The notes: generated by a model not told the origin, from the letters alone. A DNA stretch of 64,000 nucleotides from Rufibacter hautae (GCF_008271695.1 NZ_VKKY01000004.1:1-64000); one strand, 5' to 3'; positions 1-8,680 are shown, numbered from the stretch's first letter. Made by a program: numbers and translations.

Positions 1-27
1 TTTTCTATAATCGAAAGTCGTGTTTCC

Positions 28-1305
28 TTATTCATTTTCCTCAATTTGTTGGGCATCCGCTAGATGCCGGTAAGCATTCTCCACCATCACAATGGCATCA
101 TCCACAATCACCCCGATAGACAGGGCAATACCGGTAAGAGACATGATGTTGGAGGTAATACCAAAGAGGTTCAACAAGATGAATCCTATGGCTATAGAAA
201 GCGGCAGCTGAATGATAATGATGAGCGCGCTGCGCCAATGGAAGAGGAAGAGGAACACAATGGCCGAAGCCACCAGCATTTCCTCTATCAAAGTGGTTTT
301 AATGGAATCCACCGATTCATTTATCAGCCCACTCCGGTCATAGACAATGTTAAACTTCACACCCTTGGGAAGCCCGGTGGAAACTTCCTCCATTTTGGCT
401 TTGACGTTTCTGATGACTTCCTCGGCGTTCTCACCGTAGCGCATGACCACAATACCGCCCACGGCCTCCCCTTCGCCATTCAAATCAAATATGCCCAGAC
501 GGCTTTCGCCTGTCATCTGCACGGTGGCCACGTCTCGCACACTTACCGGAATAGTGTTTTGGGTAGTGATGGGGATGCTCTCAATTTCTTCAAGGGACTG
601 CAGATAGCCCGTGGTTTTGATGATGTAGCCTATATCGCTCATCTCAAATTTACGCCCCCCGCTCTCATTGTTGTTGGCCCGCACGGCGGCCATCACCTGC
701 GGCACCGACAGGTTGTAATAAGTGAGTTTGTTAGGGTCAACGGTAATTTGGTACTGTTTTTGGAAGCCCCCGAAAGAGGCGATTTCACTCACGCCCGGCA
801 CATTCTGCAAGGCGAACTTCACGTACCAATCCTGAACCGCCCTTTGCTCTCCCAAGTCCATGCCTTGGGCATCTAGGGTGTACCAAAGGATATGGCCCAC
901 GCCGGTGCCGTCTGGACCCAAGGTGGGAATGGCCCCTTCGGGCAAAAGGCGGTTGGCATAGTTCAGGCGTTCCAGCACCCGTTCCCGCGCCCAGTAGATG
1001 TCAGTTTTGTCATCAAAGATGATGTAGATGAAACTCATCCCAAACATGGAGACGCCGCGCACATATTTCACCTGCGGCATGCCCTGCAGGTTGGTCACCA
1101 AGGGATAGGTCACCTGGTCCTCAATAATCTGAGGGCTGCGACCCATCCATTCTGTGAATACAATCACCTGGTTCTCTGACAAATCAGGGATAGCGTCCAC
1201 CTTGCTGGTGGTGACGGAATAAAGCCCCCAACCAAACATGCCTGCGGCAATGAGCAAGACAATCATCCGGTTACGTAGCGAAAAAGAAATTAATTTGCCA
1301 ATCAT
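28..1305 (-). CDS. cusA: CusA-type heavy-metal RND efflux pump, N-terminal part, frameshifted at the window edge
   Basis: N-terminal 425 residues of an inner-membrane proton-driven pump that exports metal ions across the envelope together with a CusB adaptor and a TolC channel. The first membrane helix (about residues 12-30), the porter region and the TM2-TM4 block are visible. The TM4 signature GVIVDDAIVMVEN is the form typical of monovalent Cu/Ag (CusA) pumps; Zn/Co/Cd pumps carry DFGxxVDGA. The frame stops at 28-30, but one base over it continues MNKETRLSIIE to the window edge, the expected RND continuation. A single-base indel in the A4 run (35-38 on the plus strand) explains this, so the gene is either a pseudogene or carries a sequencing error. 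Full-length relatives have over 1000 residues. It belongs with the TolC/CusB genes at the right edge. Confidence 0.9.
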   Translation of the reverse strand: MIGKLISFSLRNRMIVLLIAAGMFGWGLYSVTTSKVDAIPDLSENQVIVFTEWMGRSPQIIEDQVTYPLVTNLQGMPQVKYVRGVSMFGMSFIYIIFDDKTDIYWARERVLERLNYANRLLPEGAIPTLGPDGTGVGHILWYTLDAQGMDLGEQRAVQDWYVKFALQNVPGVSEIASFGGFQKQYQITVDPNKLTYYNLSVPQVMAAVRANNNESGGRKFEMSDIGYIIKTTGYLQSLEEIESIPITTQNTIPVSVRDVATVQMTGESRLGIFDLNGEGEAVGGIVVMRYGENAEEVIRNVKAKMEEVSTGLPKGVKFNIVYDRSGLINESVDSIKTTLIEEMLVASAIVFLFLFHWRSALIIIIQLPLSIAIGFILLNLFGITSNIMSLTGIALSIGVIVDDAIVMVENAYRHLADAQQIEENE

Positions 1306-1418
1306 AAAAGGAGTAAGATATATGGCATTGATGGCTTAGTGTTTTGGGGCTGCTTTACTTAGAACAACCCCAAAACGACGGTAGCAATTGGTTTTGACCG
1401 TAAGATATTCAGCAGAGA

Positions 1419-1697
1419 CTAGTGCTGCTCTCCTTCGTGGTGCTGTTGGGCCGCGGCGGCAGAATCCAGTTTTTCGCCTGGTTTAACTTCCTCTAGGAAC
1501 ATGCCACACTTAGGGCATTTGCCCTTCACGTCACTCACCACCTCTGGGTGCATGGGGCAAGTGTAGGTTACTCCGGCTACCTGGGCCTCAGAAGTTGTTC
1601 CTTCTGTTGCTTTTTGTTCTGTTCCAGAGCTGTTACAGGCTGAGAATAAAGTCAAGCCGAGGCAGACCGCAACCATTGTTACTTTTAAAGATTTCAT
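1419..1697 (-). CDS. Lipoprotein with heavy-metal-binding domain
   Basis: A 92-residue exported lipoprotein: an N-terminal hydrophobic signal ends in a lipobox (LFSAC, Cys about residue 21). It is followed by one heavy-metal-binding domain of the YTCPMHPEV ... KCPKCGM type, with two Cys pairs, His and Met as soft-metal ligands, and a His-rich C-terminus (QQHHEGEQH). Copies of the same domain are fused to the two CusB-like adaptors at 60.7-63.4 kb. It lies 113 bp upstream of cusA on the same strand, so it is probably a periplasmic copper/silver chaperone or sensor of the same cus operon. Metal specificity is inferred from context only. Confidence 0.85.
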   Translation of the reverse strand: MKSLKVTMVAVCLGLTLFSACNSSGTEQKATEGTTSEAQVAGVTYTCPMHPEVVSDVKGKCPKCGMFLEEVKPGEKLDSAAAAQQHHEGEQH

Positions 1698-2021
1698 AAT
1701 TAGGTAGGGTTATAAATTTGAAATACATACAATCAGTCTTCCAGACACATAAGCACCCAAAAGCCAATCAATGAAGGATTGGCCATCTCAGATGCTCTGG
1801 GTGACAGTTTAACTGTAAAGGGAAATGGGTAAGTAGAGGCTATAAATTCAGGAATCAGCGAATGCGGATTTGCCTAAAGCATGAGGCTAAGGCAAGGTTG
1901 AAATGCAAGCAGTCATATTAGTCTTTTGGACCAATAGCCTAGTTGCACAAAGCTGTTATGAATTTACAGGATAGAAGAAGGCCGAAGGAAGGATAGTTGG
2001 CCACTTCTAAAGATTGGGTAC

Positions 2022-2417
2022 TCAAATAATAAACGTCTGATTTAAAATGCCGATGAACCTGCCGGAGAACGGAGGTGGCAATGTAAAGTGAGGTTCAGCT
2101 TCAAGAATGGCAGGACGGATTGTTTCGGTAAAGTTTGGGGACAGTACCGGTTCTTTCACAATCTTTGCTACCTGCTGGGTCGCGGAGTTGAAATTTGTCT
2201 GCGTGGCTACTCCCCTTTGCATGACACAAGACATGTCATTACAGGACTTCATTGGGGTTTTTGCGGCTTTCCCACAGCAACAGGTGGGGGATGAAAAAAG
2301 ACTGATAGAGCTATCTTCTTTGCCAGAGCAATGCGAAATATTCACACGGAAGCCAAAAGAAGCCAGTAAAATGGCTGCTATTAAGCTAATGTGAATCAAT
2401 TTTTGCAGTGCCTTCAT
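2022..2417 (-). CDS. HYC_CC_PP family small exported protein
   Basis: A 131-residue protein with an N-terminal signal or membrane segment (about residues 8-24). A Cys-rich middle follows, with single Cys after ISH, a CCC triplet, and SC/SC pairs around residues 46-64. Near the C-terminus is a FTLPPPFSG segment. This HxC / CC / PPP layout matches the HYC_CC_PP family often found beside Bacteroidota metal-efflux genes; the biochemical role is unknown. The conserved Cys suggest metal binding at the envelope (inference). It is the first gene of the minus-strand run that leads into the HMBD lipoprotein and cusA, 324 bp upstream of the lipoprotein. Confidence 0.7.
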   Translation of the reverse strand: MKALQKLIHISLIAAILLASFGFRVNISHCSGKEDSSISLFSSPTCCCGKAAKTPMKSCNDMSCVMQRGVATQTNFNSATQQVAKIVKEPVLSPNFTETIRPAILEAEPHFTLPPPFSGRFIGILNQTFII

Positions 2418-2765
2418 TTAAGATGCTATCTATTTATCTTAGTATCAAAGGGTAACAGTCAAAGAGAGTTGCCGACATACTAGTTCCAATCTTGCAAAAG
2501 TATAAACAATTTTGTATAATGATGTTATATAATTTTTGATAAAAGTTATATAAATCGGTTAAAATTTTAAGTATTTATGCTTGCTCCGACTTGGGGCTGT
2601 ATTCTAAAATAATAAATACAAATGATTCAGGATTTAAGTTGATGCTTTGTATTTTAAAAGGTCGGTCGTGGTAGAACCAACTTCAGGGATTTTGTTCTCC
2701 CCTACCGCCCTAATGATTATATACCTTCTATCTTTTCTAGAGGGGCCGGTTGATTTTAGGTTGAA
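2418..2765. other. AT-rich intergenic region with one copy of the CCCTACCGCCC motif
   Basis: No convincing gene. The region separates the cus-linked genes from the small-gene block. It holds one copy of CCCTACCGCCC (2700-2710, preceded by TCT), a motif found three more times in the window (17039, 17528 on the opposite strand, 49707). The first 200 bp are AT-rich and would contain the promoter of the HYC_CC_PP gene, but no good TAnnTTTG box was found. Confidence 0.5.
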
Positions 2766-3014
2766 TTAGTTTACAACAGTCAACAGGGACAATCCTATAT
2801 TTTTATAAGGTAATAAACGGGTTTTACTTTTGAACCCCCGCATATCCTTGATGCCATCTTCCGGTGAAAAGTGTATTTCTGCAAAGAAATCACCCATGGC
2901 ATAGAGAGCTTTGTAAACTCCGCAATGGATTACAGTTTTAATAAATTTCCCTGATTCCCAAACTGCGTTGGCCTTTTCGTTTTGGTCTAAAGAATTAAAC
3001 TGATACAGGGTCAT
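2766..3014 (-). CDS. Hypothetical protein, 82 residues
   Basis: Not recognised. A small soluble protein with an ATG start and no signal peptide or membrane segment, rich in aromatic residues (HCGVYKALYAMGDFFAEIHF). It starts 4 bp after the stop of the 103-residue gene at 3019-3330, so the two are probably co-transcribed and translationally coupled. The junction contains a TTTTTGCAATTGTAA element that recurs across the window. Function cannot be inferred beyond membership of the small-gene block downstream of the transfer operon. Confidence 0.55.
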   Translation of the reverse strand: MTLYQFNSLDQNEKANAVWESGKFIKTVIHCGVYKALYAMGDFFAEIHFSPEDGIKDMRGFKSKTRLLPYKNIGLSLLTVVN

Positions 3015-3018
3015 GGCC

Positions 3019-3330
3019 TTACAATTGCAAAAAGTGCATTTTAGCTACTGCTTTATCATAATCCTTTTCATTCAAGGGGAAGAACCGGCAGGAGAAGTTA
3101 CCCGAAATTTCCTGTACGGCCACGCCATCCCAAATTCCAGAGGAATCCAAATACATAACCAGGTAATCAGATACGGGGATGAATTGGTTGATATAGGCTA
3201 GGATATTGTCAATGTTATTGGTTACCGATTTATTGCCTTTATCCAGGTCCCGGATGGTTAGTATATCCCCGTTGAAACTGTAATCGAAATCAGACTGCCT
3301 TGCCAGCCCCTCAATATCTAAAGATTTCAT
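3019..3330 (-). CDS. Hypothetical protein, 103 residues
   Basis: Not recognised. A small acidic soluble protein starting MKSLDIEGLARQ, with predicted alternating strands and helices and no motif I can name. It is the second gene of a four-gene minus-strand block (3991 to 2766) with gaps of 4-20 bp. A GCAATTG element lies right upstream of the ATG (3333-3340). It may be part of the plasmid transfer or maintenance gene set, but there is no positive evidence for a role. Confidence 0.55.
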   Translation of the reverse strand: MKSLDIEGLARQSDFDYSFNGDILTIRDLDKGNKSVTNNIDNILAYINQFIPVSDYLVMYLDSSGIWDGVAVQEISGNFSCRFFPLNEKDYDKAVAKMHFLQL

Positions 3331-3344
3331 TATGCAATTGTAAA

Positions 3345-3716
3345 TTAATCCGTCGGTAATCCTGCCTCTTTCATTTTGGCCCTCAGCCTCCGGTTAGTAT
3401 CCCTTAGCTCTATGATTCTATTTCTGTATAGGGCTTCCCTTTCCTTCCAAGGTAGCCTAGAAAATTCCTCAGTAGATAAAGCAGGCGAACTATCTACAGG
3501 AACAGTTGGGGCAGGAACCGCACCTTGCTGGTATACCACCGTAGGCCGGGTAATGGCGTTATAAAGTTTTCGGTTATAGCTCCTTCTCCTTATGAACGCA
3601 TAGACAGCTACCCCCATCACTACTAGTATTGTCAGTGGACCAGCTATAGGCTCCAATAAATCCCTGAACATCATGTTAGGGGTATCTATCTGCAGAAACA
3701 TACTACCCATAACCAT
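3345..3716 (-). CDS. Hypothetical single-pass membrane protein, 123 residues
   Basis: Not recognised by family. One membrane helix is clear at about residues 27-45 (GPLTILVVMGVAVYAFI), followed by a basic stretch (RRRSYNRKLYN), which predicts a cytoplasmic C-terminus. The C-terminal 50 residues (WKEREALYRNRIIELRDTNRRLRAKMKEAG) look like a coiled coil. Two other in-frame Met lie close to the start (3710 and 3701), so the exact start is uncertain. It lies in the small-gene block downstream of traO and could be a minor component of the transfer machine, which is inference from position only. Confidence 0.55.
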   Translation of the reverse strand: MVMGSMFLQIDTPNMMFRDLLEPIAGPLTILVVMGVAVYAFIRRRSYNRKLYNAITRPTVVYQQGAVPAPTVPVDSSPALSTEEFSRLPWKEREALYRNRIIELRDTNRRLRAKMKEAGLPTD

Positions 3717-3736
3717 ACATTTTTGAAATTATAAAA

Positions 3737-3991
3737 TCAATTTTTGACTTCCACGATTGTACTTTTATTTTGCTGCCTTGGTTTGGTTTTACCAGTATTA
3801 ATCAAGTCACAGATGTCCTGCATTTCTGAAATGGTAAAGGTTTGGTTTCTCTTCTTCACCTCCCAGGTAGGGCGCGGCATTCCTATTCCTTTATACACAT
3901 ACACTTGCTTTATCCCGAAAGAGGATAATATTGCAGGGAGTTTTTTTTGCAATTCTAAAAACAACTTGACCGGCTCATCGGATATTTTCAT
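3737..3991 (-). CDS. Hypothetical protein, 84 residues
   Basis: Not recognised. The open frame can begin at a TTG (4000), but the ATG at 3991 (MKISDEPVKLFLELQ) is the better start. Soluble, mixed charge; the middle (VYVYKGIGMPRPTWEVKKR) looks like beta strands and the rest like helix. It is the first gene of the four-gene block that follows the transfer-operon terminator at 4163-4188, so it needs its own promoter in the AT-rich DNA at 4020-4150. Confidence 0.5.
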   Translation of the reverse strand: MKISDEPVKLFLELQKKLPAILSSFGIKQVYVYKGIGMPRPTWEVKKRNQTFTISEMQDICDLINTGKTKPRQQNKSTIVEVKN

Positions 3992-4162
3992 ACGTGGCAA
4001 ATATTTAAAGACATTGGTTTAAGATAGCAGTATGCTACTTCTACAAACTCACTCCATTTGCTTGCAGCTTTTGATTGTAGTTACTGCTTCTAATTATACG
4101 AACAATGTATATGATACGGTACAATTTTGGTTTGAATAATATACACTTTATGATAAGCACCT

Positions 4163-4188
4163 AAAAAAATACCCTACCATTGGCAGGG
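4163..4188 (-). terminator. Rho-independent terminator of the transfer operon
   Basis: Read on the minus strand, CCCTGCCAATGGTAGGG (4188-4172) forms a 7-bp stem with one G-U pair and a 3-nt loop, directly followed by a run of T residues (4170-4163). It sits just downstream of the traO stop codon and closes the minus-strand transfer operon. Confidence 0.8.
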
Positions 4189-4207
4189 ACTTTTTAGATA
4201 TAGGAAA

Positions 4208-4729
4208 TTATCTGAAATGGTATCTAAGGCCAAGACTGATAAAGCCTGGCCACTCGTCCAAATGGGTCTTGTTAAACATCTTCCCCTTAATCCCGGTTGC
4301 AACCAATGAAATTCGATTGCCAAAGAAGAAGTCCACTTCGGCGCCAGCTTGAGGCCCGTAGGTAAAACGTTCACGTCTGTCCGAATTACTCCCTTCCCCC
4401 GTCCTTTCGTAGGATGCGGCACCACCCAGGAGCAGGTGGAAATAGGCGAATTCACCAATCCGGAATAACTGCGGTGCCAAGAAACCCCGGCCACTGAAGG
4501 CAGAGTATTCCCCCACCTCCAGGTCGCCGAACTCCCGTAAACCGCTGACCCGCACACTCAATTTATCGGTCAGGTAGTTTATATAGCTGCCTTCGTAAAA
4601 CTTTCCCATTTCGGTGCGGCCATAATGCACACCCCAGGCAGAAATGTGTTTGACGTGCCGTTGTGCCAATGCAGGGGACAATGTGCCGAGGCCGATAAAT
4701 AACAGCAGGGAGAGCAGCGCCTTTTTCAT
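4208..4729 (-). CDS. traO: Conjugal transfer protein TraO-like, outer-membrane barrel candidate
   Basis: A 173-residue protein with an N-terminal signal peptide ending near ALAQ (about residue 22). The mature part alternates short amphipathic strands and ends in an aromatic-rich strand (FISLGLRYHFR), as in small outer-membrane barrels. In Bacteroides-type transfer operons TraO is the last core gene and has this size and architecture, and it is last here too, 3 bp after the VirB5-like gene. Sequence similarity to classical TraO is weak to my eye, so the name rests on size, topology and position. It probably forms part of the outer-membrane end of the secretion channel. Confidence 0.65.
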   Translation of the reverse strand: MKKALLSLLLFIGLGTLSPALAQRHVKHISAWGVHYGRTEMGKFYEGSYINYLTDKLSVRVSGLREFGDLEVGEYSAFSGRGFLAPQLFRIGEFAYFHLLLGGAASYERTGEGSNSDRRERFTYGPQAGAEVDFFFGNRISLVATGIKGKMFNKTHLDEWPGFISLGLRYHFR

Positions 4730-4732
4730 CTT

Positions 4733-5617
4733 TTAATAACTCTTAGTTCTTCTTTCCAAATCAATCAACTGCTTTTGCGCAATCAAGTCGGTATAGACCA
4801 TTTCAGCGGCAATATGCGCGGGCCCTTTCTGCGAACTTTCCGCAATCAGCCTATCTGCCTCCTGTCTCAGTTGCATGGCCCGAACCATATTTTCATTAGA
4901 GGAGTTAATCATGGCCATGCGCTCTCCCTCGGTCATGGAATACCGACCGGGGTTCTTCAGTGTGGCGTTCATCTCAATGCTTTGCTCGGTCATTTCATCG
5001 GCAATCTTGTAATAATTAAGGGCGGTCTGAATTTTCTTTTTCTGGTTCATTTCCTCATAGGCGTAGGCAGAAACCGCAGACTCTTCCCGGCGCTCCACAT
5101 ACTCAGCCGAGCTCATGCGGTCATTGTTGTCAGAATCCCCCGAAGTCCGGGAAAACACTGAAAAGATTGTTTTGATGTCTTCTTCCGGATTGCTGTTCTG
5201 CAAGGCTACCCGCAGCCGTTGCGCTTTCGAGAAGTGAGGCATGTAGTGTGTACCGGAATTGCCTCCGGACATGGCCAAGGCACGGGCAAACAACTCTGCC
5301 GGGTTAGAGATGCGCAAATCCACGATGCTGTTTACTTTCCGCAAGTCCTCCTGAATTTGCCGTTGCAAGGCCAAGCCCTCGGAGGTTAAATCCTTTACCT
5401 CCCCAGTGATATCCTTGGTTACCCCGGCAATGGTTTTCGCATCTTTTATCACCTGGTAATTTTGCACCGTTTCCGCCCATTGCGCCAGGCGTTTGGCAAA
5501 ATCACTGATATGCACTCCCATGTGGATAGGGTCGTTTACCACGAATTGCGCATCCGTGTTGCTGGGACGGAATATCAGCAGCCCTGCCGCCAATACCGTA
5601 ATAACCACTCTTTTCAT
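4733..5617 (-). CDS. VirB5/TrbJ-like conjugal transfer protein (TraI/DUF4141-like)
   Basis: A 294-residue exported protein: signal peptide to about residue 23 (SNTDAQ), then long helices. VGVHISDFAKRLAQWAETVQNYQVIKDAKTI resembles the Q-W ... VQNYxVIKD helix of TrbJ/VirB5-like proteins and the Bacteroidota TraI (DUF4141) family. These are periplasmic minor pilus or channel components. Its position between traM and traO is unusual, since in CTnDOT-like operons TraI precedes traJ. That suggests an operon rearrangement, or a different VirB5-like protein taking the same role. Family assignment is moderate; a role in the transfer channel is likely from context. Confidence 0.65.
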   Translation of the reverse strand: MKRVVITVLAAGLLIFRPSNTDAQFVVNDPIHMGVHISDFAKRLAQWAETVQNYQVIKDAKTIAGVTKDITGEVKDLTSEGLALQRQIQEDLRKVNSIVDLRISNPAELFARALAMSGGNSGTHYMPHFSKAQRLRVALQNSNPEEDIKTIFSVFSRTSGDSDNNDRMSSAEYVERREESAVSAYAYEEMNQKKKIQTALNYYKIADEMTEQSIEMNATLKNPGRYSMTEGERMAMINSSNENMVRAMQLRQEADRLIAESSQKGPAHIAAEMVYTDLIAQKQLIDLERRTKSY

Positions 5618-5647
5618 ACATCACCTTTTAAAATTAGACTCAATAAA

Positions 5648-6991
5648 TCAATTTGCCCCAACGCTGGCAGCGGGAGCCATTTGCCCCGCCGCAGCGGAAG
5701 TAATCAATATCGGGTACCCGTCTGGCAGCAGTACATCCCTCAGCCGTTGGCGGGACCTGGGTTTTGAGACCACGTTGGCCGCAACCCGGCCTGCCACCCC
5801 TACCACTGAATTGGCCGCCGAGGCCGAACGGTCAATGGCCGTGCTCAACTCTTGGCTTGCCTGCCGCTGGGCATCGTACAGTCCTTGGTTCGTATCCTTG
5901 GCTATTTTCTTTTCCGGGTCTATCATGATACCCGGCATGTAATTGAAATCGAAAATATCAGCTTTCACCCTGGTAGGGCCTAGGCGCTCAATCTGTACCG
6001 TCACCCGGTTGGATTCAACCTTGGCGATACCGGCAAAGACCATGTTCTTCGGGAAGGTAACCCCGGAAACCACGGCATCCTCCAGCAGGCGCATAATCAC
6101 CACGGAACCGGTTCTTACTTTTTGCTCCCCGGAAATCACGCATTTATAAAAGACATCAGGGGTAAGGGTTCCTTGTTGGTTATTCGTATCCCCTGGGCTG
6201 AACCGGGCATTTGTCACTTTATAGGTGTTGAAGCCGTCGGCCCCAGGCATGGCAGCCTGCGACCCTCTGGAGACGTTGGCTGCACCAGGTTCCCGGTAAC
6301 GCTTTCCGGTCGTCTGCTCATATATCTGACGGGTCTGCGGGGAAGAGGCGGCTAGCATCCGCAAGACTTCCGGGTTTGTCTCAAAGGGGGTTCCGTCCGC
6401 ATCGTAAGCAGGTGCCATAACGTTGTTGGCGGTTGGGCGGGCCCCGCTCCGGCGGTTGGGGTTACGCGGTACGATGATTTGTTGCGTGCGGTATTGGCCG
6501 GTGGATTGGTCTTGGACTGTGGTTTCCACGGTATCGACCTCCTGGACGGCCAGCTTTGCCTGCTGTTGCAATTGCAGATTATATCTCCTCCGTGCCGCCT
6601 GACCGGCCGTGTCTACCACAAACGCATTGACTACCTCTTCTTCCGTCGGAGCAGCCTGCGCATACTGGGCCTCCTGTTCGGCTTTGCGCTGTTCCTCTAA
6701 AATAGTGGAAGGCGTTTTATTTTCCAGGTTATCCGTTACCACCTCCGGGATAGCTTGCTCAATGTTCTCGGAGGCCGCCGCCACCGGTACTGTATTTTGC
6801 TCAGCCGCGTTCTGCGCCGATTTAAGCCAGAGGAACAGCCCTGCGAAAATCAGCACCACCAAGCCCAGCAGGAACTTGAACCAATGCTCTTTCAAGGTTT
6901 CCAGTGGCGTGCGTTTCACTGGCACGGTACCGGTGGCAGTTGCTGACTGCCTGAATTCATTTTCCGGGCTATGCTCGTTTACCTTTTCCAT
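5648..6991 (-). CDS. traM: Conjugal transfer protein TraM (VirB10-like)
   Basis: A 447-residue bitopic protein: short cytoplasmic N-terminus, one membrane helix at about residues 36-56 (FKFLLGLVVLIFAGLFLWL), a long Q/A/E-rich periplasmic linker, and a C-terminal beta domain of about 170 residues (FYKCVISGEQKVRTGSVVIMRLLEDA, then KNMVFAGIAKVESNRV). This is the layout of the Bacteroides TraM family, the VirB10-like energy-coupling scaffold linking inner membrane to outer-membrane core. It lies 13 bp after traN in the same operon; in CTnDOT the order is traM-traN, so the pair is swapped here. Confidence 0.85.
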   Translation of the reverse strand: MEKVNEHSPENEFRQSATATGTVPVKRTPLETLKEHWFKFLLGLVVLIFAGLFLWLKSAQNAAEQNTVPVAAASENIEQAIPEVVTDNLENKTPSTILEEQRKAEQEAQYAQAAPTEEEVVNAFVVDTAGQAARRRYNLQLQQQAKLAVQEVDTVETTVQDQSTGQYRTQQIIVPRNPNRRSGARPTANNVMAPAYDADGTPFETNPEVLRMLAASSPQTRQIYEQTTGKRYREPGAANVSRGSQAAMPGADGFNTYKVTNARFSPGDTNNQQGTLTPDVFYKCVISGEQKVRTGSVVIMRLLEDAVVSGVTFPKNMVFAGIAKVESNRVTVQIERLGPTRVKADIFDFNYMPGIMIDPEKKIAKDTNQGLYDAQRQASQELSTAIDRSASAANSVVGVAGRVAANVVSKPRSRQRLRDVLLPDGYPILITSAAAGQMAPAASVGAN

Positions 6992-7004
6992 TCTTACATT
7001 ATCC

Positions 7005-7862
7005 TTAAATGGTGGAAGCCCTGTTTATTACTTTGGAAGGGATAGGGAGTACCAGCACCCGTGCCCCGTTATGTTCCCGCAGCGTCACTTCCAGGTAACC
7101 GTTTTCTGTGGCTGCGTAAAGTGGGATAGCATAGGTAAGGTATCCAGTGGACCGCCCGGTGATATTCTGGTTTGACTCCCCGCCGGACGGAGCCAGGGGC
7201 CGTCTGGCTTCATTTTTTTTCCTACCCAAGAATTTCTTCTTGGAATTCTCCACCAGCTGGAAATCGATAAAATCCACGTTGTAGTCGATATTCGTTTTAT
7301 TGATAACCTTAAAGCGCAAATACGTGAAGTCCTTGTCGTTGCGGATGTTGGCCAGCGACAGCACCAGGTCATTTTCCACTACTGCCACCGATTGGTTCTC
7401 TTCCTTGGCTTTGCGCAGCTTGACCAAGTTGCTTTCTATCACTTCTTTCTTTTCCGCTGATTTATCCATTGCCAGCTCATTCCCCGGTGAGCTTCCCAAG
7501 TAGGCAGGACCCGTTCCATTATTCAAGCTGGGTGTACCGTCTTTGAAATCATACAACTGCATCACCGGACCAGAGGCGTACACCAGCCGTCCCATCCAGT
7601 ATTCGGAGCCGTAACGAATCAGGATAGGGGTAGGCACGGTGTTCTTTTTCTTGGCCCGGACAAAAACCGCGTTTGCCTCAATCTTCACCAGGTAATTCCC
7701 GGCCATTCCCACATCCACCAAGGAAACCGGGCCATTGAAGACCATATAGGTGGTAGAGGAATCAGACACGGCTATATCCGAAAGCGGGGTTACTTTTTGT
7801 GCACTGGCCGAAACTGCCGCCAGGGACAAAAGAAGAACAAAACCAAAGAATATATTTTTCAT
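7005..7862 (-). CDS. traN: Conjugal transfer protein TraN (DUF4138, VirB9-like)
   Basis: A 285-residue periplasmic protein with a signal peptide cut near SASAQ (residue 21). The N-terminal part (PLSDIAVSDSSTTYMVFNGPVSLVDVG, LVKIEANA) is the TraN/DUF4138 pattern, and the C-terminal beta-rich domain ends in VLPIPSKVI. TraN is the VirB9-like outer-membrane core component of Bacteroides-type type IV secretion systems. It lies between traK (21 bp upstream) and traM (13 bp downstream) in one operon. The classical traL is not found between K and M. Confidence 0.85.
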   Translation of the reverse strand: MKNIFFGFVLLLSLAAVSASAQKVTPLSDIAVSDSSTTYMVFNGPVSLVDVGMAGNYLVKIEANAVFVRAKKKNTVPTPILIRYGSEYWMGRLVYASGPVMQLYDFKDGTPSLNNGTGPAYLGSSPGNELAMDKSAEKKEVIESNLVKLRKAKEENQSVAVVENDLVLSLANIRNDKDFTYLRFKVINKTNIDYNVDFIDFQLVENSKKKFLGRKKNEARRPLAPSGGESNQNITGRSTGYLTYAIPLYAATENGYLEVTLREHNGARVLVLPIPSKVINRASTI

Positions 7863-7883
7863 AACACTACATTTTATTGAAGT

Positions 7884-8648
7884 TTATTGACTGGGCGGTA
7901 AAGCTCCAGGGGCAGCCGGAGAACCGTCCGCCGGAGCCGGTGTAGAATAACCGGGAGGGGGTGCTACGCCTGCCCCTGCGGCGGCATCCCGTAGCCTTCT
8001 TTGCCGTTCGGCTTCCTGTTGCTGCAGAAATTCTTTTTCTTCCCGCGAGACCGGTGGGTTATAGGCAATGTAGTCAAAGTTGGTAATCAGCAGCCCATAA
8101 GGGTTCTCATCAGAGCGGTCAGTCTCCACGAGGTTGAATTTGGCCGCCATCGGCAGACTCTGCCGTTGTTGGTCTCCGATGAAAATGCGCTGTTTGGTGT
8201 AGACTCTGCCGGAATAGGGCCGAGTTTTCATGTCCAGGTAGATGCTGTCCACGTCCAGGACCGAGCGTGCTGAGTATCTTTGATAATTCTGCAACACCTG
8301 CCCCCGGTTGAAGTTCTCGAATATTCTCCGGCCACCGGCACCTTCAATCAAAGGCAAAGCGGCATCCAGGTTCTGCTTGAAAGTGTATTGGTCATGGCCA
8401 AACATAGTTTTCATAAACCCTTTCACCATGTTCCGGGCTTCAAACGGCGTATGGGTATCCTCCTCAACGGCCAGAGCCGCTGCCGAGCCCGAATTAGTCA
8501 CCACGTACACCCGTCGCCCCGCATCCTGAGTGACCTTATAGAACCCATATCCTGCGCTCACCGCTAATACCACGAACCCAATAATACAGGCCAGTGAAAT
8601 GGTTCTCATGGTTTTAAAAGAGGTGTTTAAATCTTTTACATTACTCAT
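7884..8648 (-). CDS. traK: Conjugal transfer protein TraK (VirB8-like)
   Basis: A 254-residue bitopic protein: about 12 cytoplasmic residues, one helix at about residues 14-33 (ISLACIIGFVVLAVSAGYGFYKV), then a periplasmic domain. NMVKGFMKTMFGHDQYTFKQNLDAALPL and the central VDSIYLDMKTRPYSGRVYTKQRIFI match the TraK/VirB8-like fold of Bacteroidota transfer systems. The C-terminus is Q/R/P/A-rich and probably disordered. VirB8-like proteins nucleate assembly of the inner-membrane complex. It follows traJ by 32 bp in the same operon. Confidence 0.85.
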   Translation of the reverse strand: MSNVKDLNTSFKTMRTISLACIIGFVVLAVSAGYGFYKVTQDAGRRVYVVTNSGSAAALAVEEDTHTPFEARNMVKGFMKTMFGHDQYTFKQNLDAALPLIEGAGGRRIFENFNRGQVLQNYQRYSARSVLDVDSIYLDMKTRPYSGRVYTKQRIFIGDQQRQSLPMAAKFNLVETDRSDENPYGLLITNFDYIAYNPPVSREEKEFLQQQEAERQRRLRDAAAGAGVAPPPGYSTPAPADGSPAAPGALPPSQ

Positions 8649-8680
8649 ATATTTTAGCTTTAAATTCCTGAATCAATCTT

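Noticed and set aside
64-876. 270-codon plus-strand frame antisense to cusA
   Set aside because: Lies wholly within the CusA coding sequence on the other strand; His/Gln-rich composition is what the complement of RND coding gives.
4174-4557. 127-codon frame overlapping traO
   Set aside because: Shadow frame of traO, spans the operon terminator; Trp/Ser/Pro-rich.
7085-7372. 95-codon frame inside traN
   Set aside because: Overlaps traN on the same strand in another frame; Arg/Ser/Trp-rich shadow.
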